Assembly (NCBI GenBank): GCA_051985675.1
Contig: JBPYFJ010000054.1
Coordinates: 48,070 to 112,069 of the forward strand
Length of the DNA: 64,000 nt
Direction: 5' to 3'
From: JAFAXD01 sp051985675
GTDB lineage: Bacteria; Pseudomonadota; Alphaproteobacteria; Rhizobiales; Xanthobacteraceae
The notes under the pieces are model-generated. The model was given only the letters and a program-made list of their open reading frames with translations. It did not search any database and was not told the origin of the DNA. Below are positions 10,228-18,975 of this stretch, one piece after another. The translations under genes and the position numbers were made by a program. Within the stretch, counting starts at the first letter, position 1, and the number at the start of each line of letters is the position of its first letter.

Positions 10228-11442
10228 CTACGGATCGATCAGCATGCGCGGCGCCCATACTTTGCCGGGCGCCACCCCGAGCAATTCGCGGGCGCATTCC
10301 CGCAGGATGCCGGTCGACGTGGTCGCGTGCTGGGTGCCGGCGTGCATGTCGCGGAAGCAGCGCTGCAGGATGCCATCGCGCAGCGCGACGCCTCCCCCGT
10401 AGTGATACGCGAACGCGCAGACCTCGGCGATCGCAGAGGTCGCATAGTTGAGCGCAAGCCGGGCCAGGGTGATCTGGCGCGTCCCGGGTTCCTCGCCGCG
10501 GTCGAGTGTCGCCTCGATATCGCGCCAGCTCTCATACGCGAAGGCGCGTGAGGCGCGTACCTTGGCCTCGGCCAGGCCGAATTGCTCGTGAAAGCTTTCG
10601 CCACCGCCCTGCTGCGGGAGGATTTGGGGCCGGCCGGTCTCCTGGCGTGCGAGCCGCGCGAGCTCATCGAGAATGCGGCGCCCGATCCCGAGCGCGAATC
10701 CGGTATGCCCAATGGTGCTCAGCCCGAAGATGCGCAGCTTGAACAGATTGCCGCCCTGTACCGCGACGTTGGCCGACTGCAGGTGGGTCATGTCTTCCGG
10801 GACGTAGACATTGTCGATTGTATAGTCGACCGAGCCTGTGGCGCGTAGTCCAAGCACATCCCAGTTGCCGGTCAGCTTCGCCTGCGCGATCGGCAGGATG
10901 AAAATGCGGATGTCGGGAAACCGGCCGCCGGGGAGCATGCGGGGCGAACCGTTCTCATGCACGACCGCCCCGGTGTGGATGTATTCCGAATGCAGCAGCC
11001 CGCTGCCGTAGGACCACTTGCCGGTGAGCCGATAACCGTGGCCCTCGACATCGGCGCGCCCGTTGGGTGCCCCCTGGCCCGCGATCACCGGCATGCGCGT
11101 CCCGAACAGTGCGTTGGCCGCGCCGGATTCGAGATAAGCGGCGGCAGTCCCCATCGCGACCTGCGCAGCCATCAGCACCCAGCCGGTCGAGCCGTCCGAG
11201 TAGCTCGTTTGCTCGATCACCTCGAGGAATTCGACCGGCCCAGTCTCGCTCCCGCCGAAACATCGCGGAATCCACATGCCGAGAAAGCCATTGTCGCGTA
11301 GCGCCGCAATGGTCGCATCCGTCAGCATTCCCTTGGCCTCGCCGCGGGCCGCTTCGCCGGCAAAGAGCGGGTGCAGCTCCTTGGCCTTCTCAGCCAAGGA
11401 CGTGCCCCTTGACGCGTCGCGGGCGATCTCGGCAAGCGCCAT
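10228..11442 (-). CDS. Acyl-CoA dehydrogenase-fold protein, probably group D flavin monooxygenase
   Basis: 404 residues. The fold is that of acyl-CoA dehydrogenases, but the sequence resembles the HsaA/HpaB-C2-type oxygenases: G-x-W-x-Y-G-SG (LTGKWSYGSG near 139-148), LGLRATGSVDY near 198-208 and the C-terminal MHAGTQHATTS near 367-377. Such enzymes hydroxylate phenolic substrates using reduced flavin from a separate reductase, and no reductase is nearby. Its stop-side neighbour is HdeD. Its start lies three bases after the stop of the 6-phosphogluconate-dehydrogenase-like gene, indicating coupled translation. Other members of the fold act as desulphurisation or nitroalkane enzymes, so the substrate is open. 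Confidence 0.78.
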   Translation of the reverse strand: MALAEIARDASRGTSLAEKAKELHPLFAGEAARGEAKGMLTDATIAALRDNGFLGMWIPRCFGGSETGPVEFLEVIEQTSYSDGSTGWVLMAAQVAMGTAAAYLESGAANALFGTRMPVIAGQGAPNGRADVEGHGYRLTGKWSYGSGLLHSEYIHTGAVVHENGSPRMLPGGRFPDIRIFILPIAQAKLTGNWDVLGLRATGSVDYTIDNVYVPEDMTHLQSANVAVQGGNLFKLRIFGLSTIGHTGFALGIGRRILDELARLARQETGRPQILPQQGGGESFHEQFGLAEAKVRASRAFAYESWRDIEATLDRGEEPGTRQITLARLALNYATSAIAEVCAFAYHYGGGVALRDGILQRCFRDMHAGTQHATTSTGILRECARELLGVAPGKVWAPRMLIDP

Positions 11443-11445
11443 GTC

Positions 11446-12375
11446 TTACTCCTTCACTCGAGTCGGTCCGTTGACCACCACCGCGTTGAGCGCTTCCCAG
11501 TATTTGACCGCGGCGGTGTGATCGGCGTCGGCACCGACGGCATCGCGGGCGCGCAGGATGAGGTCGCGGCTCGCGCCGGCGAGCGGGGCGTTGACCCCGA
11601 TATCCTCCGCAAGATCGGCCGCGATCTTGAAGTCCTTGGCCAGCAGGCCGAGCCCGAACTGGGTGCCGAATGTGCGGCTGATCACCTCCTGCTTAAGCGT
11701 GTTTGTCGTTGCGAAATTTCGGCCGGTCGACTCATTGAGCACATCGACCATCAAGGCCGGGTCCAGCCCGAAACTCTTTCCGATCACCAGCGCTTCGACG
11801 GCCGCCATGAAGCCCGTGCCGGAGACGTAGTTGTTGAGCGCCTTCATGGCGTGTCCGGCGCCCGATCCACCGACCTCGAAGACGCGATGCCCGAGCACCG
11901 CCAGGACCGGACGCATGCGCTCCAGCGCCGCCTTGTCGTCGGTCCCGACCATCATGACCAGCCGACCCTGCTCGGCGCCGGTGATGCCGCCGGAAACCGG
12001 TGCGTCGATCAGCGCGACGCCGCGTTTGGCGAGGATGGCGGAGAGCTCACGGGTGCCGGTCGGTTCCGATGAGGTCATGTCGATGACGACGCTGCCGGCG
12101 GCGAGTGACCGTGCCAGCGCGCCGTCCTCTTCCTGAAGGAAGACCCGGCGCACGATCGGTCCGGTCGGCAGCATCGCAATGACAACGTCGGAGCCGCGAC
12201 CGAGATCGGCCAGCGACGTCGCGGCCCGTGCCTGGTGCGATTGCGTGAAGCGCTCGGCTCTCGCGCGATCGACATCGTGCACCGCCAGATCATAGCCCGC
12301 GCGTGCCAGGTTGGCCGCCATGCGGCCGCCCATGGCCCCAATGCCGATGAAGCCTATTCGCGTTTCACTCGCCAT
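11446..12375 (-). CDS. NAD(P)-dependent beta-hydroxyacid dehydrogenase (HIBADH/GarR-like)
   Basis: 309 residues. The N-terminal Rossmann motif GFIGIGAMGGRMAANLARAG is at 7-26, the substrate-binding DAPVSGG near 123-129, and the catalytic Lys lies in GAGHAMKALNN near 167-177. The family oxidises or reduces 3-hydroxyacids such as 3-hydroxyisobutyrate, tartronate semialdehyde or succinic semialdehyde. The ATG at 12375 begins MASETRIGFIG; the longer frame from 12450 has no Rossmann match. It is transcribed just ahead of the flavin-monooxygenase-like gene and divergent from the CMD gene across 162 bases. Confidence 0.9.
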   Translation of the reverse strand: MASETRIGFIGIGAMGGRMAANLARAGYDLAVHDVDRARAERFTQSHQARAATSLADLGRGSDVVIAMLPTGPIVRRVFLQEEDGALARSLAAGSVVIDMTSSEPTGTRELSAILAKRGVALIDAPVSGGITGAEQGRLVMMVGTDDKAALERMRPVLAVLGHRVFEVGGSGAGHAMKALNNYVSGTGFMAAVEALVIGKSFGLDPALMVDVLNESTGRNFATTNTLKQEVISRTFGTQFGLGLLAKDFKIAADLAEDIGVNAPLAGASRDLILRARDAVGADADHTAAVKYWEALNAVVVNGPTRVKE

Positions 12376-12537
12376 CCACCGGTCTCTCGCGAAGCGACGC
12401 ACAGATCTTAACGTATCGACGCTGCGCGCGGCATGCCCCATCAGGCTCATCGTCTTGCATTCGCGCTACGTCTGTCCCATCGCGTTGTGACGGTCGATAA
12501 TGGGCGCAGTCTGTCAATGATCTCGAGGAGCCGCCGG

Positions 12538-13086
12538 ATGGCACGCGTTCCGTACGTCGACAACACGGATTTGCCTGAGCAGTACCGCAACCAGCTTAGC
12601 AGCGACGCCAACGTCACACGCGCGCTCTCCAACAGCCCGCAACTGGCGTTTTTGTCCGGTTCGATGGCGCGCTATATCCGCCACGGCAGCAAGGTCGACC
12701 CACGCCTGCGTGAACTCGCCATCATCCAGGTCGGCTACTCGGCGCGCTCCGCGTACGAATATACGCATCACATCAAGATCGGGTTTTCGTTCGGCGTGAC
12801 CGAAAACGATCTGCACGCGATCGCCGATGAAACGGCGGGGCGACCAAGCAAGCTCGAACCGCTCGCCAAGTCCGTGCTGCGCGCCGCGCGCGAGATGACC
12901 GACGGCCTTGCGCTCTCGGATGCAACCTTTGTGGAACTGCGCGCCGCGTTCGACAATGCGCAGCTCGTAGATCTGCTCTACGCCATCGCCAACTATAACG
13001 GGGTGGTGCGGATCCTGGCTGCGCTGCGCGTTGACCTTGAGGATGAGTACAAAATCTATTTGGAGAAGTTTCCGTTTGCGGCTTAG
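12538..13086 (+). CDS. Carboxymuconolactone decarboxylase/AhpD-fold protein
   Basis: 182 residues of the CMD fold, with LRELAIIQVGYSARSAYEYTHH near 59-80. The redox CxxC of AhpD is absent: the motif reads SAYEYTHH, where His residues remain. This places it with the non-peroxidase CMD-like proteins common in aromatic and alicyclic catabolic clusters, whose reactions are mostly unknown. GAGGAGCC lies upstream of ATG 12538. The RraA-like gene follows after 51 bases on the same strand, so the two are probably one operon. Confidence 0.85.
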   Translation: MARVPYVDNTDLPEQYRNQLSSDANVTRALSNSPQLAFLSGSMARYIRHGSKVDPRLRELAIIQVGYSARSAYEYTHHIKIGFSFGVTENDLHAIADETAGRPSKLEPLAKSVLRAAREMTDGLALSDATFVELRAAFDNAQLVDLLYAIANYNGVVRILAALRVDLEDEYKIYLEKFPFAA

Positions 13087-13137
13087 AACGAGCCCTTCGG
13101 CTGCAAGATTCGCGAGTCAACATAGAGGTGAACGCAG

Positions 13138-13803
13138 ATGTCCAAAGATCCGTTTCTTGGTCGGTTGCGTGTGCTCGACGTCTGCGATCTCTCGGACGCG
13201 ATTGACGCTCTCGGCATGACCCCGGCGGTGACAGGGCTGGTCTTGACGAGCGGTGCGCGCTCGATCGCGGGGCGCGCCATCACGGTGCGTATTGGGGCTG
13301 GTCCGTCGCCGCCGGGCGTGACGCGCCATCTCTCCACGGCCGCGGTGGAGGCCGGGGGATCTGACAACGTGATCGTGGTCGAGCAGCGAACTGGCATCGA
13401 CGCCGCCGGCTGGGGCGGTATCCTCTCGCGCGCCGCGCAACATTGTGGCATTGCGGGCTCGATCGTCGATGGTCTGACCCGCGACGTCGAGGAGGCCAAT
13501 AAGCTCGGCTATCCGGTGTATGCGCGCGGCTGCACGGCGCGCACGGCGCGAGGTCGCATCCACGAGGCTGGCTGCCAGGTCACGATCCGGCTGGGCGATG
13601 CCATCGTCATGCCCGGCGACTACGTCGCGGCCGACCGCAGCGGCTGTGTGGTGATTCCGGCGGCGCATATTGCCGACGTGCTGGCGCGCGCCGAGGCAAT
13701 TCTGGCGAAAAGCGATCAGATGGCGGCGGCGGTCGATCGCGGCGAACCGGTCTCGAAGGTCATGGGCGCGAGCTACGAGACCATGCTGGAACGCAAGACA
13801 TAG
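13138..13803 (+). CDS. RraA/HMG-aldolase family protein
   Basis: 221 residues. The family core is present: WGGILSRAAQHCGIAGSIVDG near 97-117, the TRD motif (GLTRDVEEANKLGYPVYARG near 117-136), and GDYVAADRSGCVVIP near 160-174. RraA-fold proteins include 4-hydroxy-4-methyl-2-oxoglutarate/4-carboxy-4-hydroxy-2-oxoadipate aldolases that end meta-cleavage pathways, and the RNase E inhibitor. The dioxygenase and hydrolase neighbours favour an aldolase or decarboxylase. Its TAG abuts the next gene's stop on the other strand with no intervening base. Confidence 0.86.
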   Translation: MSKDPFLGRLRVLDVCDLSDAIDALGMTPAVTGLVLTSGARSIAGRAITVRIGAGPSPPGVTRHLSTAAVEAGGSDNVIVVEQRTGIDAAGWGGILSRAAQHCGIAGSIVDGLTRDVEEANKLGYPVYARGCTARTARGRIHEAGCQVTIRLGDAIVMPGDYVAADRSGCVVIPAAHIADVLARAEAILAKSDQMAAAVDRGEPVSKVMGASYETMLERKT

Positions 13804-14697
13804 CTACGGCCGGCCGCGCAGGAACTCCGGCGTTGGCGGCGGCCCCCAGATATTCGTCAAAGGGCCAGGTTCCCATACCTTCGGACGCTGCGGCCGATCG
13901 CGATGCCAGGGGCGTGGTTCGAAATAGCCGAGCTCCTCGTCCTTCATCTGGTCGAGCTCGCAGAACAGCTCGACGACCTGATCGTCAGGTTCGCGGTAGT
14001 AGATCGAGATGTTGTGGCCAGGACCGTGCCGCACCGGTCCCCAAATGATGTCGATCTTGTGCTTGGCAAGAATGTCGCAAGCGTCCTTCAAGTGTACGAT
14101 GTCGGCGAGCTCGAACGCGATGTGGTGCATGCGGGCGCGCGGATCGTGCACGAAATTGACCGTATGGTGATCCGGATTGCAGCGCATGAACAGGAAATAG
14201 TCGCCGATCCAATCGGACACTCGGAACCCAAGCAGGCCGCCGTAGAAATCGAGGATCTTCTGCAGGTCGGGCGCGAAATACGCGAGATGGCCGAGCTTGG
14301 TGGCCGCCACGCCCTTGGGTTGCGTTCCGTTGCCGAGCGAATTCCAGGTCGTGAACAGCTCGATTTCGGTGTCCTTCGGGTCGCTGAACGTCAGCGTTTG
14401 GGCAATGCCGGGGGCCGGGTCGTTGCTGCGCTCGCTGCGGATCCCGTTCCGGTCTAGTTCGCGCGCGGCCTCGTTGAGGTCAGTCCCGGGCGCGATCTCG
14501 AACGAGAGCTTGCGGCATCCCGCCGAGCTTCCCGGCCGCAGCTCGATCGCAAGGTGCCCGAGCTTGCTGGCAAGATAACGTCGGCCCTTGTCCTTGGCGG
14601 CGGGTATCAGGCCGACCACATCGGTGTAGTGATCGCTCAGCCGCTCGACATCGGGCGTTTCAAATACGGCGTGACCTATCCGGCGCGCTTTGATCAT
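13804..14697 (-). CDS. Two-module extradiol dioxygenase (VOC superfamily)
   Basis: 297 residues with two VOC modules, as in BphC-type type I extradiol dioxygenases. The C-terminal module keeps candidate metal ligands His137 (KLGHLAYF), His191/192 (MHHIAFEL) and Glu243 (QVVELFCE). The loop HGPGHNISIYYREP is typical of the active site. It would cleave a catechol meta to its hydroxyls using Fe(II). GGAGG lies upstream of the ATG at 14697. It is divergent from the FAH-family hydrolase gene, consistent with consecutive ring-cleavage and hydrolysis steps. Confidence 0.87.
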   Translation of the reverse strand: MIKARRIGHAVFETPDVERLSDHYTDVVGLIPAAKDKGRRYLASKLGHLAIELRPGSSAGCRKLSFEIAPGTDLNEAARELDRNGIRSERSNDPAPGIAQTLTFSDPKDTEIELFTTWNSLGNGTQPKGVAATKLGHLAYFAPDLQKILDFYGGLLGFRVSDWIGDYFLFMRCNPDHHTVNFVHDPRARMHHIAFELADIVHLKDACDILAKHKIDIIWGPVRHGPGHNISIYYREPDDQVVELFCELDQMKDEELGYFEPRPWHRDRPQRPKVWEPGPLTNIWGPPPTPEFLRGRP

Positions 14698-14908
14698 TGT
14701 TTCCTCCACACGGAGCATTTTTCAGGTCAAGCGGCCCTCGGCTTTGCGCAGAAATGCGACCCAAGAGAAGCTTTGGTCATTATAGCGCATCGCGCGCGAT
14801 CCGAACGCAAAACCGCTATGCACCTGCGTGGACGCTACGCGCTCGCGCGCATATAGGCACGTTCCGGAAAATGCGATATTCCCGGGGCCGCAAAGCAGGG
14901 AGGACCAC

Positions 14909-15826
14909 ATGGCCGGATACAAATTGGCGACTTACGAATCCGCTCAAGGACCTCGCGCCGGTGCGGTCATCAACGATCTGGTGTACGACATCGCCGCGCT
15001 CACCAGCCAACCCAAGTACGCGACTGTGCTCGATGTGCTCGACGATTGGGACACCGCGCACAAACTCCTCGACGCGGCCGCGAAGGCGCCAAAGGGCGAC
15101 GGCAAACCGGTGAAGCAAACGAAATTCCTCGCGCCGCTTCGCTGGCCCGGCACGATCTACTGCGCGGGCGCGAACTATCAGGACCATGCCGAGGAAATGT
15201 GGAAGGCCTCCGGCCAGCCGCCGCAGCCCGATCCGCACGAGCTCGGACTAAAGCCCTGGTTCTTCATCAAGGCGGCGCGCTCGGTGACCGATCCCGACGC
15301 CAAGGTCAGTATTTCGAAATACTCCAAGAAGATGGATTGGGAAGCGGAGCTCGCCGTCGTGATCGGACGCAAGGCGCGGGATCTTCCGCTGGAGAATGCA
15401 TTGAGCTGTGTTGCCGGGTACACAGTCGGCAACGACCTCTCCGCCCGCGATCTCGGTTTTCGGCAACAGCTCCCCGAGTCGTCACCGTTCCGAGCCGATT
15501 GGATTCGCCACAAGAGTTTCGATGGATCGTGCCCGCTCGGACCATGGATCACGCCGGCGGCCTACATCTCCAATCCCAGCAAGCTTGCCATCAAGCTGTG
15601 GGTTAACGACACCCTCAAGCAGAACTCGAACTCCGGCAACATGATCTTTACCATTGCGGAGCAGATCTCGCACCTGTCGACCGGCATTACCCTCTACCCG
15701 GGCGATGTGATCATGACCGGTACGCCGGCCGGCGTCGGCGCCGGACGCGGCGAGTTCCTCAAGGCCGGCGACGTGGTGAAGGTCGAGATCGCCGAGATCG
15801 GATCGATCACCAACACGATGACGTAG
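14909..15826 (+). CDS. Fumarylacetoacetate hydrolase family protein
   Basis: 305 residues. The divalent-metal site is visible as Glu145 and Glu147 (DWEAELAVVIG) and Asp176 (GNDLSARD). The C-terminal TGTPAGVGAGRGEFLKAGD is the standard FAH lid and end motif. Family members hydrolyse or decarboxylate ring-cleavage products such as fumarylpyruvate, 4-oxalocrotonate or acylpyruvates. AGGGAGGACCAC precedes the ATG, which sets the start at 14909. It sits 13 bases from the convergent FAD oxidoreductase gene. Confidence 0.9.
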   Translation: MAGYKLATYESAQGPRAGAVINDLVYDIAALTSQPKYATVLDVLDDWDTAHKLLDAAAKAPKGDGKPVKQTKFLAPLRWPGTIYCAGANYQDHAEEMWKASGQPPQPDPHELGLKPWFFIKAARSVTDPDAKVSISKYSKKMDWEAELAVVIGRKARDLPLENALSCVAGYTVGNDLSARDLGFRQQLPESSPFRADWIRHKSFDGSCPLGPWITPAAYISNPSKLAIKLWVNDTLKQNSNSGNMIFTIAEQISHLSTGITLYPGDVIMTGTPAGVGAGRGEFLKAGDVVKVEIAEIGSITNTMT

Positions 15827-15838
15827 CGGCGCTCTGGT

Positions 15839-17476
15839 TCACGCCGCCCTCGCCATCTGCTCCAGCGCGCCGCGCGCGTCCCACGCCTGCCACCACGGCT
15901 TGAGCCCGAGGTCGCGCGCGATGATGCCGGCCGTGATGTAGCCGGAGCCGCCGGAGATCGCCCCGCCGGGATGCGCCGCCGACCCCGCGTAGTAAAGGTT
16001 TGGGATCGGGGTGCGATAGCCGAAGTGATTGTACATCACCTGCTCGGCGCAGAACGCCCCCATGAAAATGTCGCCGCCCCGCATGTTGACCAGTTCCTGG
16101 GTGTACTCGCGCCCGGTGTAGATATATTGCCCGAGAATGTTGCGCCTCGTCATGTTCGGGCAATAGCGCGCGAAAGTCTCGATGATCTTGTCGGCGAATT
16201 CCCGTTTCCACTCCTCGTAAGCAGCGCCTCCGGTATCCGGATTGAGCGGCATCACGTGCCAGGCATAAGTGGTGTGCTTGCCGGGGGGCGCCTGCGTCGG
16301 ATCAAGCAGACTGAGCGGACCCGAGCCGAACTGGACCATCGACGGCACGCGGCCCTGCTGCACTTCACGATGGGCGGTCGCGAGATCTTCCATCGTCTCC
16401 GCCCCGAAGCTCCATTTCAACGCACGGTTGATATTGGGCTCGAACGCCTCCGCGGCGAAACGCGGGCTCTCGTTGAGGGCGAGGTGCAGTCCGAACAAGG
16501 TCCAGGCCGTGTATTGAAATGCGTCGAGTTTGGCCTGCATCGCCGCGGGCAGTTGGGTGCGTCCGATCATGGCCTCGAAGGTCTGGTGCACGTCGATGGT
16601 TGAGGCGACGAACTGGCGCGCACGGACCGTGCGGCCGTCGGCCAACGTGATGCCGGTGGCGCGGCCGCCTTCGATTACGATTCGATCGATCGCGACCTGC
16701 GGCGCATAGCACCCGCCCGTCGCGATGAAGGTCTCCATCAATCCACGCGCCAGGTTGAACGAGCCGCCCTGGCACAGCTGGTAGCCGGTCGTGAGGTCAA
16801 AGGCGCGGATGACCGAGCCCATCGGGCTCGTCTTCGACATCGTGTCTGTGAGCCAGGTGCCGAACAGCGAAACCTTGAACAGGAACAGCAGCCGCACATG
16901 CTCGTTCTCGAACAGCTCCTCGACGACATCGAGCGGCTGGCGTTGGGTAACGGCGTGGAAATCGCGCCCGAGCGGCGTCCGGGCCAGCAGCGCGTCGCGC
17001 TCAGGTTGCGGCAGCGGCTCGGCAAATCGCTCCGGGATGAGGATCCGGCGCGTCATCTCCTCGGCCCGCGCGTTCCAGTCGCGGAACGTCTTGGCGTCGC
17101 GCTTGGAGAAGCGGGCGATGTTGGCGACGGTCTCCTCGAGGTCGCGGCCGAACACCAGCGCGGTCCCGTCGCGGTGCGCCTGCCCAAACTCGTAGCGCGG
17201 CGTGATGTAGGTGACGCGCTCGGCCAGACCAAGGTCTTGAAACCAGGGAGTGTCGCTGATGTGGAAATGATTGATCGAGTGCAGGTTGTGGTAGAAGCCC
17301 GGCAGTGTTGCTTCTTCGGTAGCGAGCCCGCCTCCGTACCTGAGGCGGCGCTCGAGCAGCAGAATGTCAAGCCCTTGCCGCGCCAGGTATGCGCCGAGCA
17401 CCAGCCCGTGGTGTCCGGCGCCGATGATGATGCCGTCGTAGGTCCGTTCCAACACGTGCGTCAGTCCCTGCGTCAC
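15839..17476 (-). CDS. FAD-dependent phytoene-desaturase-like oxidoreductase
   Basis: 545 residues. The dinucleotide-binding motif GIIIGAGHHGLVLGAYLARQG is at about 15-35 and LLLERR follows. The C-terminal CrtI-type signature YYAGSAAHPGGAISGGSGY is near 500-518. Despite the family label, proteins like this occur widely outside carotenoid clusters, and no carotenoid genes are nearby, so the substrate is unknown. The start used is a GTG at 17476 with no clear ribosome binding site, so the N-terminus is uncertain by several residues. It is divergent from the Liv-type binding-protein gene. Confidence 0.85.
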   Translation of the reverse strand: MTQGLTHVLERTYDGIIIGAGHHGLVLGAYLARQGLDILLLERRLRYGGGLATEEATLPGFYHNLHSINHFHISDTPWFQDLGLAERVTYITPRYEFGQAHRDGTALVFGRDLEETVANIARFSKRDAKTFRDWNARAEEMTRRILIPERFAEPLPQPERDALLARTPLGRDFHAVTQRQPLDVVEELFENEHVRLLFLFKVSLFGTWLTDTMSKTSPMGSVIRAFDLTTGYQLCQGGSFNLARGLMETFIATGGCYAPQVAIDRIVIEGGRATGITLADGRTVRARQFVASTIDVHQTFEAMIGRTQLPAAMQAKLDAFQYTAWTLFGLHLALNESPRFAAEAFEPNINRALKWSFGAETMEDLATAHREVQQGRVPSMVQFGSGPLSLLDPTQAPPGKHTTYAWHVMPLNPDTGGAAYEEWKREFADKIIETFARYCPNMTRRNILGQYIYTGREYTQELVNMRGGDIFMGAFCAEQVMYNHFGYRTPIPNLYYAGSAAHPGGAISGGSGYITAGIIARDLGLKPWWQAWDARGALEQMARAA

Positions 17477-17599
17477 TTTGGGCCAGCTTTTCCCGGAAAT
17501 GTGCGACTTGAGTTGCGGTACAGGTCTTATGGTAATCTACGGCCGATCAACCGTATCGTCACGCGGTGAACGGCTGTGATGCGCTTCTGGGAGGACATG

Positions 17600-18811
17600 A
17601 TGAAGGTTTTTGCGGTCGGGCTGGGTGCTCTGGCCCTCGCATTCGGAATCAACGCAGCATCGGCGCAAACCATCAAGATCGGCCTCATGCTGCCGTTCTC
17701 GGGGGTCAATGCGGACCTGGGCGACGCTCAGATCAAGGGCTTCGACCTCTATATGAAGCTGCATGCGAAAGACCTCGAGCCCTACAAGCTCGACATCGTC
17801 AAGCGCGACGAGGGCCCGCCCTCCGGAGCCAATGCCAAGACGGTTGCAACGGAGCTGATCACGGTTGAGAAGATCAAGCTGATCGCGGGCGTGGTGTTCT
17901 CGCCGTCCGCGATCGCGGTCGCCCCGGTGATGACGCAGGCCAAGGTGCCGCTGATTATTTCCAACGCCGGCACGGCTTGGATCACCACCCTGTCGCCCTA
18001 CATCGTGCGCTTCTCCTTTAGCATGTGGCATCCGGCCTACCCGATGGGCACGTTTGCCGCCAAGACGCTGGGCTGCAAGACCGCCGCGATGGGCTACACG
18101 GATTTCCCGCCCGGCAAGGATTCCACCGACGCGTTCAAGGCGGGCTTCGAGCAGGCCGGCGGCAAGGTCGTCGACTCGATCCCCATGGGCAACCCGGCGC
18201 AGGTGCCGGACTTCACGCCGTTCTTCCAGCGCGTGAAGGATCAGAAGCCGGATTGTTTCTATGTCTTCATTCCGTCCGGCTCGCACGCCTCAGGCGTGGT
18301 CAAGACCTACGGCGAGGTCGGCATGAAACAGGCCGGCATCAAGCTGATTGGTCCGATGGACGTGGTGCCCGACACCAAGCTGCAGGACATGGGTGACGCC
18401 GCGATCGGCACCATCGTGATGGGCCATTACGCCGCCGACCTCGACAACTCCGCCAACCAGGAATTCGTGAAGGCCTGGCACGAGGCCTACGGGCCCAACA
18501 GCTATCCCGATTTCATGTCGGCCGCCGCCTGGGACACGATGGCCGGCATTTTTGCGGTCATCAAGAAACTCAAGGGTAACCTCGACGACGGAATGGCGGT
18601 GGTCGACGCCTTCAAGGGGCTGACAATAAACGGCCCTCGCGGCGCCGTCATGATCGATCCGGCGACGCGCGACATCGTCGAGGACGAGCGCGCCATGGAA
18701 GTTTACAAGAAGCCCGACGGCAAGCTCGGTCTCAAGGTGCTGGGGACGATCGCGCAGGTGAAGGACCAGTGCAAGGAACAGAAAGTCGGCCGCTGCGGGC
18801 AGCAGCAATAA
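17600..18811 (+). CDS. Liv-type ABC transporter substrate-binding protein
   Basis: 403 residues. The signal peptide ends at NAASAQ, and the mature part is a type I periplasmic binding protein (Peripla_BP_6), opening TIKIGLMLPFSGVNADLG. GGGAGG is five bases before the ATG at 17600; an ATG three bases earlier is equally in frame. It delivers ligand to the permeases encoded 164 bases downstream. Such proteins bind branched-chain amino acids, amides, urea or aromatic acids. The surrounding catabolic genes make an aromatic or other carboxylate ligand plausible. A REP-like palindrome separates it from the permease gene. Confidence 0.92.
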   Translation: MKVFAVGLGALALAFGINAASAQTIKIGLMLPFSGVNADLGDAQIKGFDLYMKLHAKDLEPYKLDIVKRDEGPPSGANAKTVATELITVEKIKLIAGVVFSPSAIAVAPVMTQAKVPLIISNAGTAWITTLSPYIVRFSFSMWHPAYPMGTFAAKTLGCKTAAMGYTDFPPGKDSTDAFKAGFEQAGGKVVDSIPMGNPAQVPDFTPFFQRVKDQKPDCFYVFIPSGSHASGVVKTYGEVGMKQAGIKLIGPMDVVPDTKLQDMGDAAIGTIVMGHYAADLDNSANQEFVKAWHEAYGPNSYPDFMSAAAWDTMAGIFAVIKKLKGNLDDGMAVVDAFKGLTINGPRGAVMIDPATRDIVEDERAMEVYKKPDGKLGLKVLGTIAQVKDQCKEQKVGRCGQQQ

Positions 18812-18869
18812 TGCTACGGCGTGATAGGGACGTTTTTCAGACTTCGTTCTGAAGCGCGCGCGAACCGTC

Positions 18870-18926
18870 AGCCCTCATCCTCTCGAGACACTCGCGCGGT
18901 CGCGCGGGCTGCTCGGGGTGAGGGCT
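18870..18926. repeat. REP-like palindrome between binding-protein and permease genes
   Basis: Arms AGCCCTCATCC (18870-18880) and GGGTGAGGGCT (18916-18926) pair over 11 positions with one G-U wobble. The loop contains CTCGAGACACTCGCGCGGTCGCGCGGGCTGC. The CCCTCATCC...GGGTGAGGG form resembles dispersed palindromes I know from Rhizobiales genomes. A smaller stem, TTCAGA/TCTGAA, lies upstream of it, around 18837-18854. Confidence 0.7.
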
Positions 18927-18975
18927 GAACATTTGAAGTCTCCTGGCGTGATGCAACAGCGCGTGTAGGGAATCG

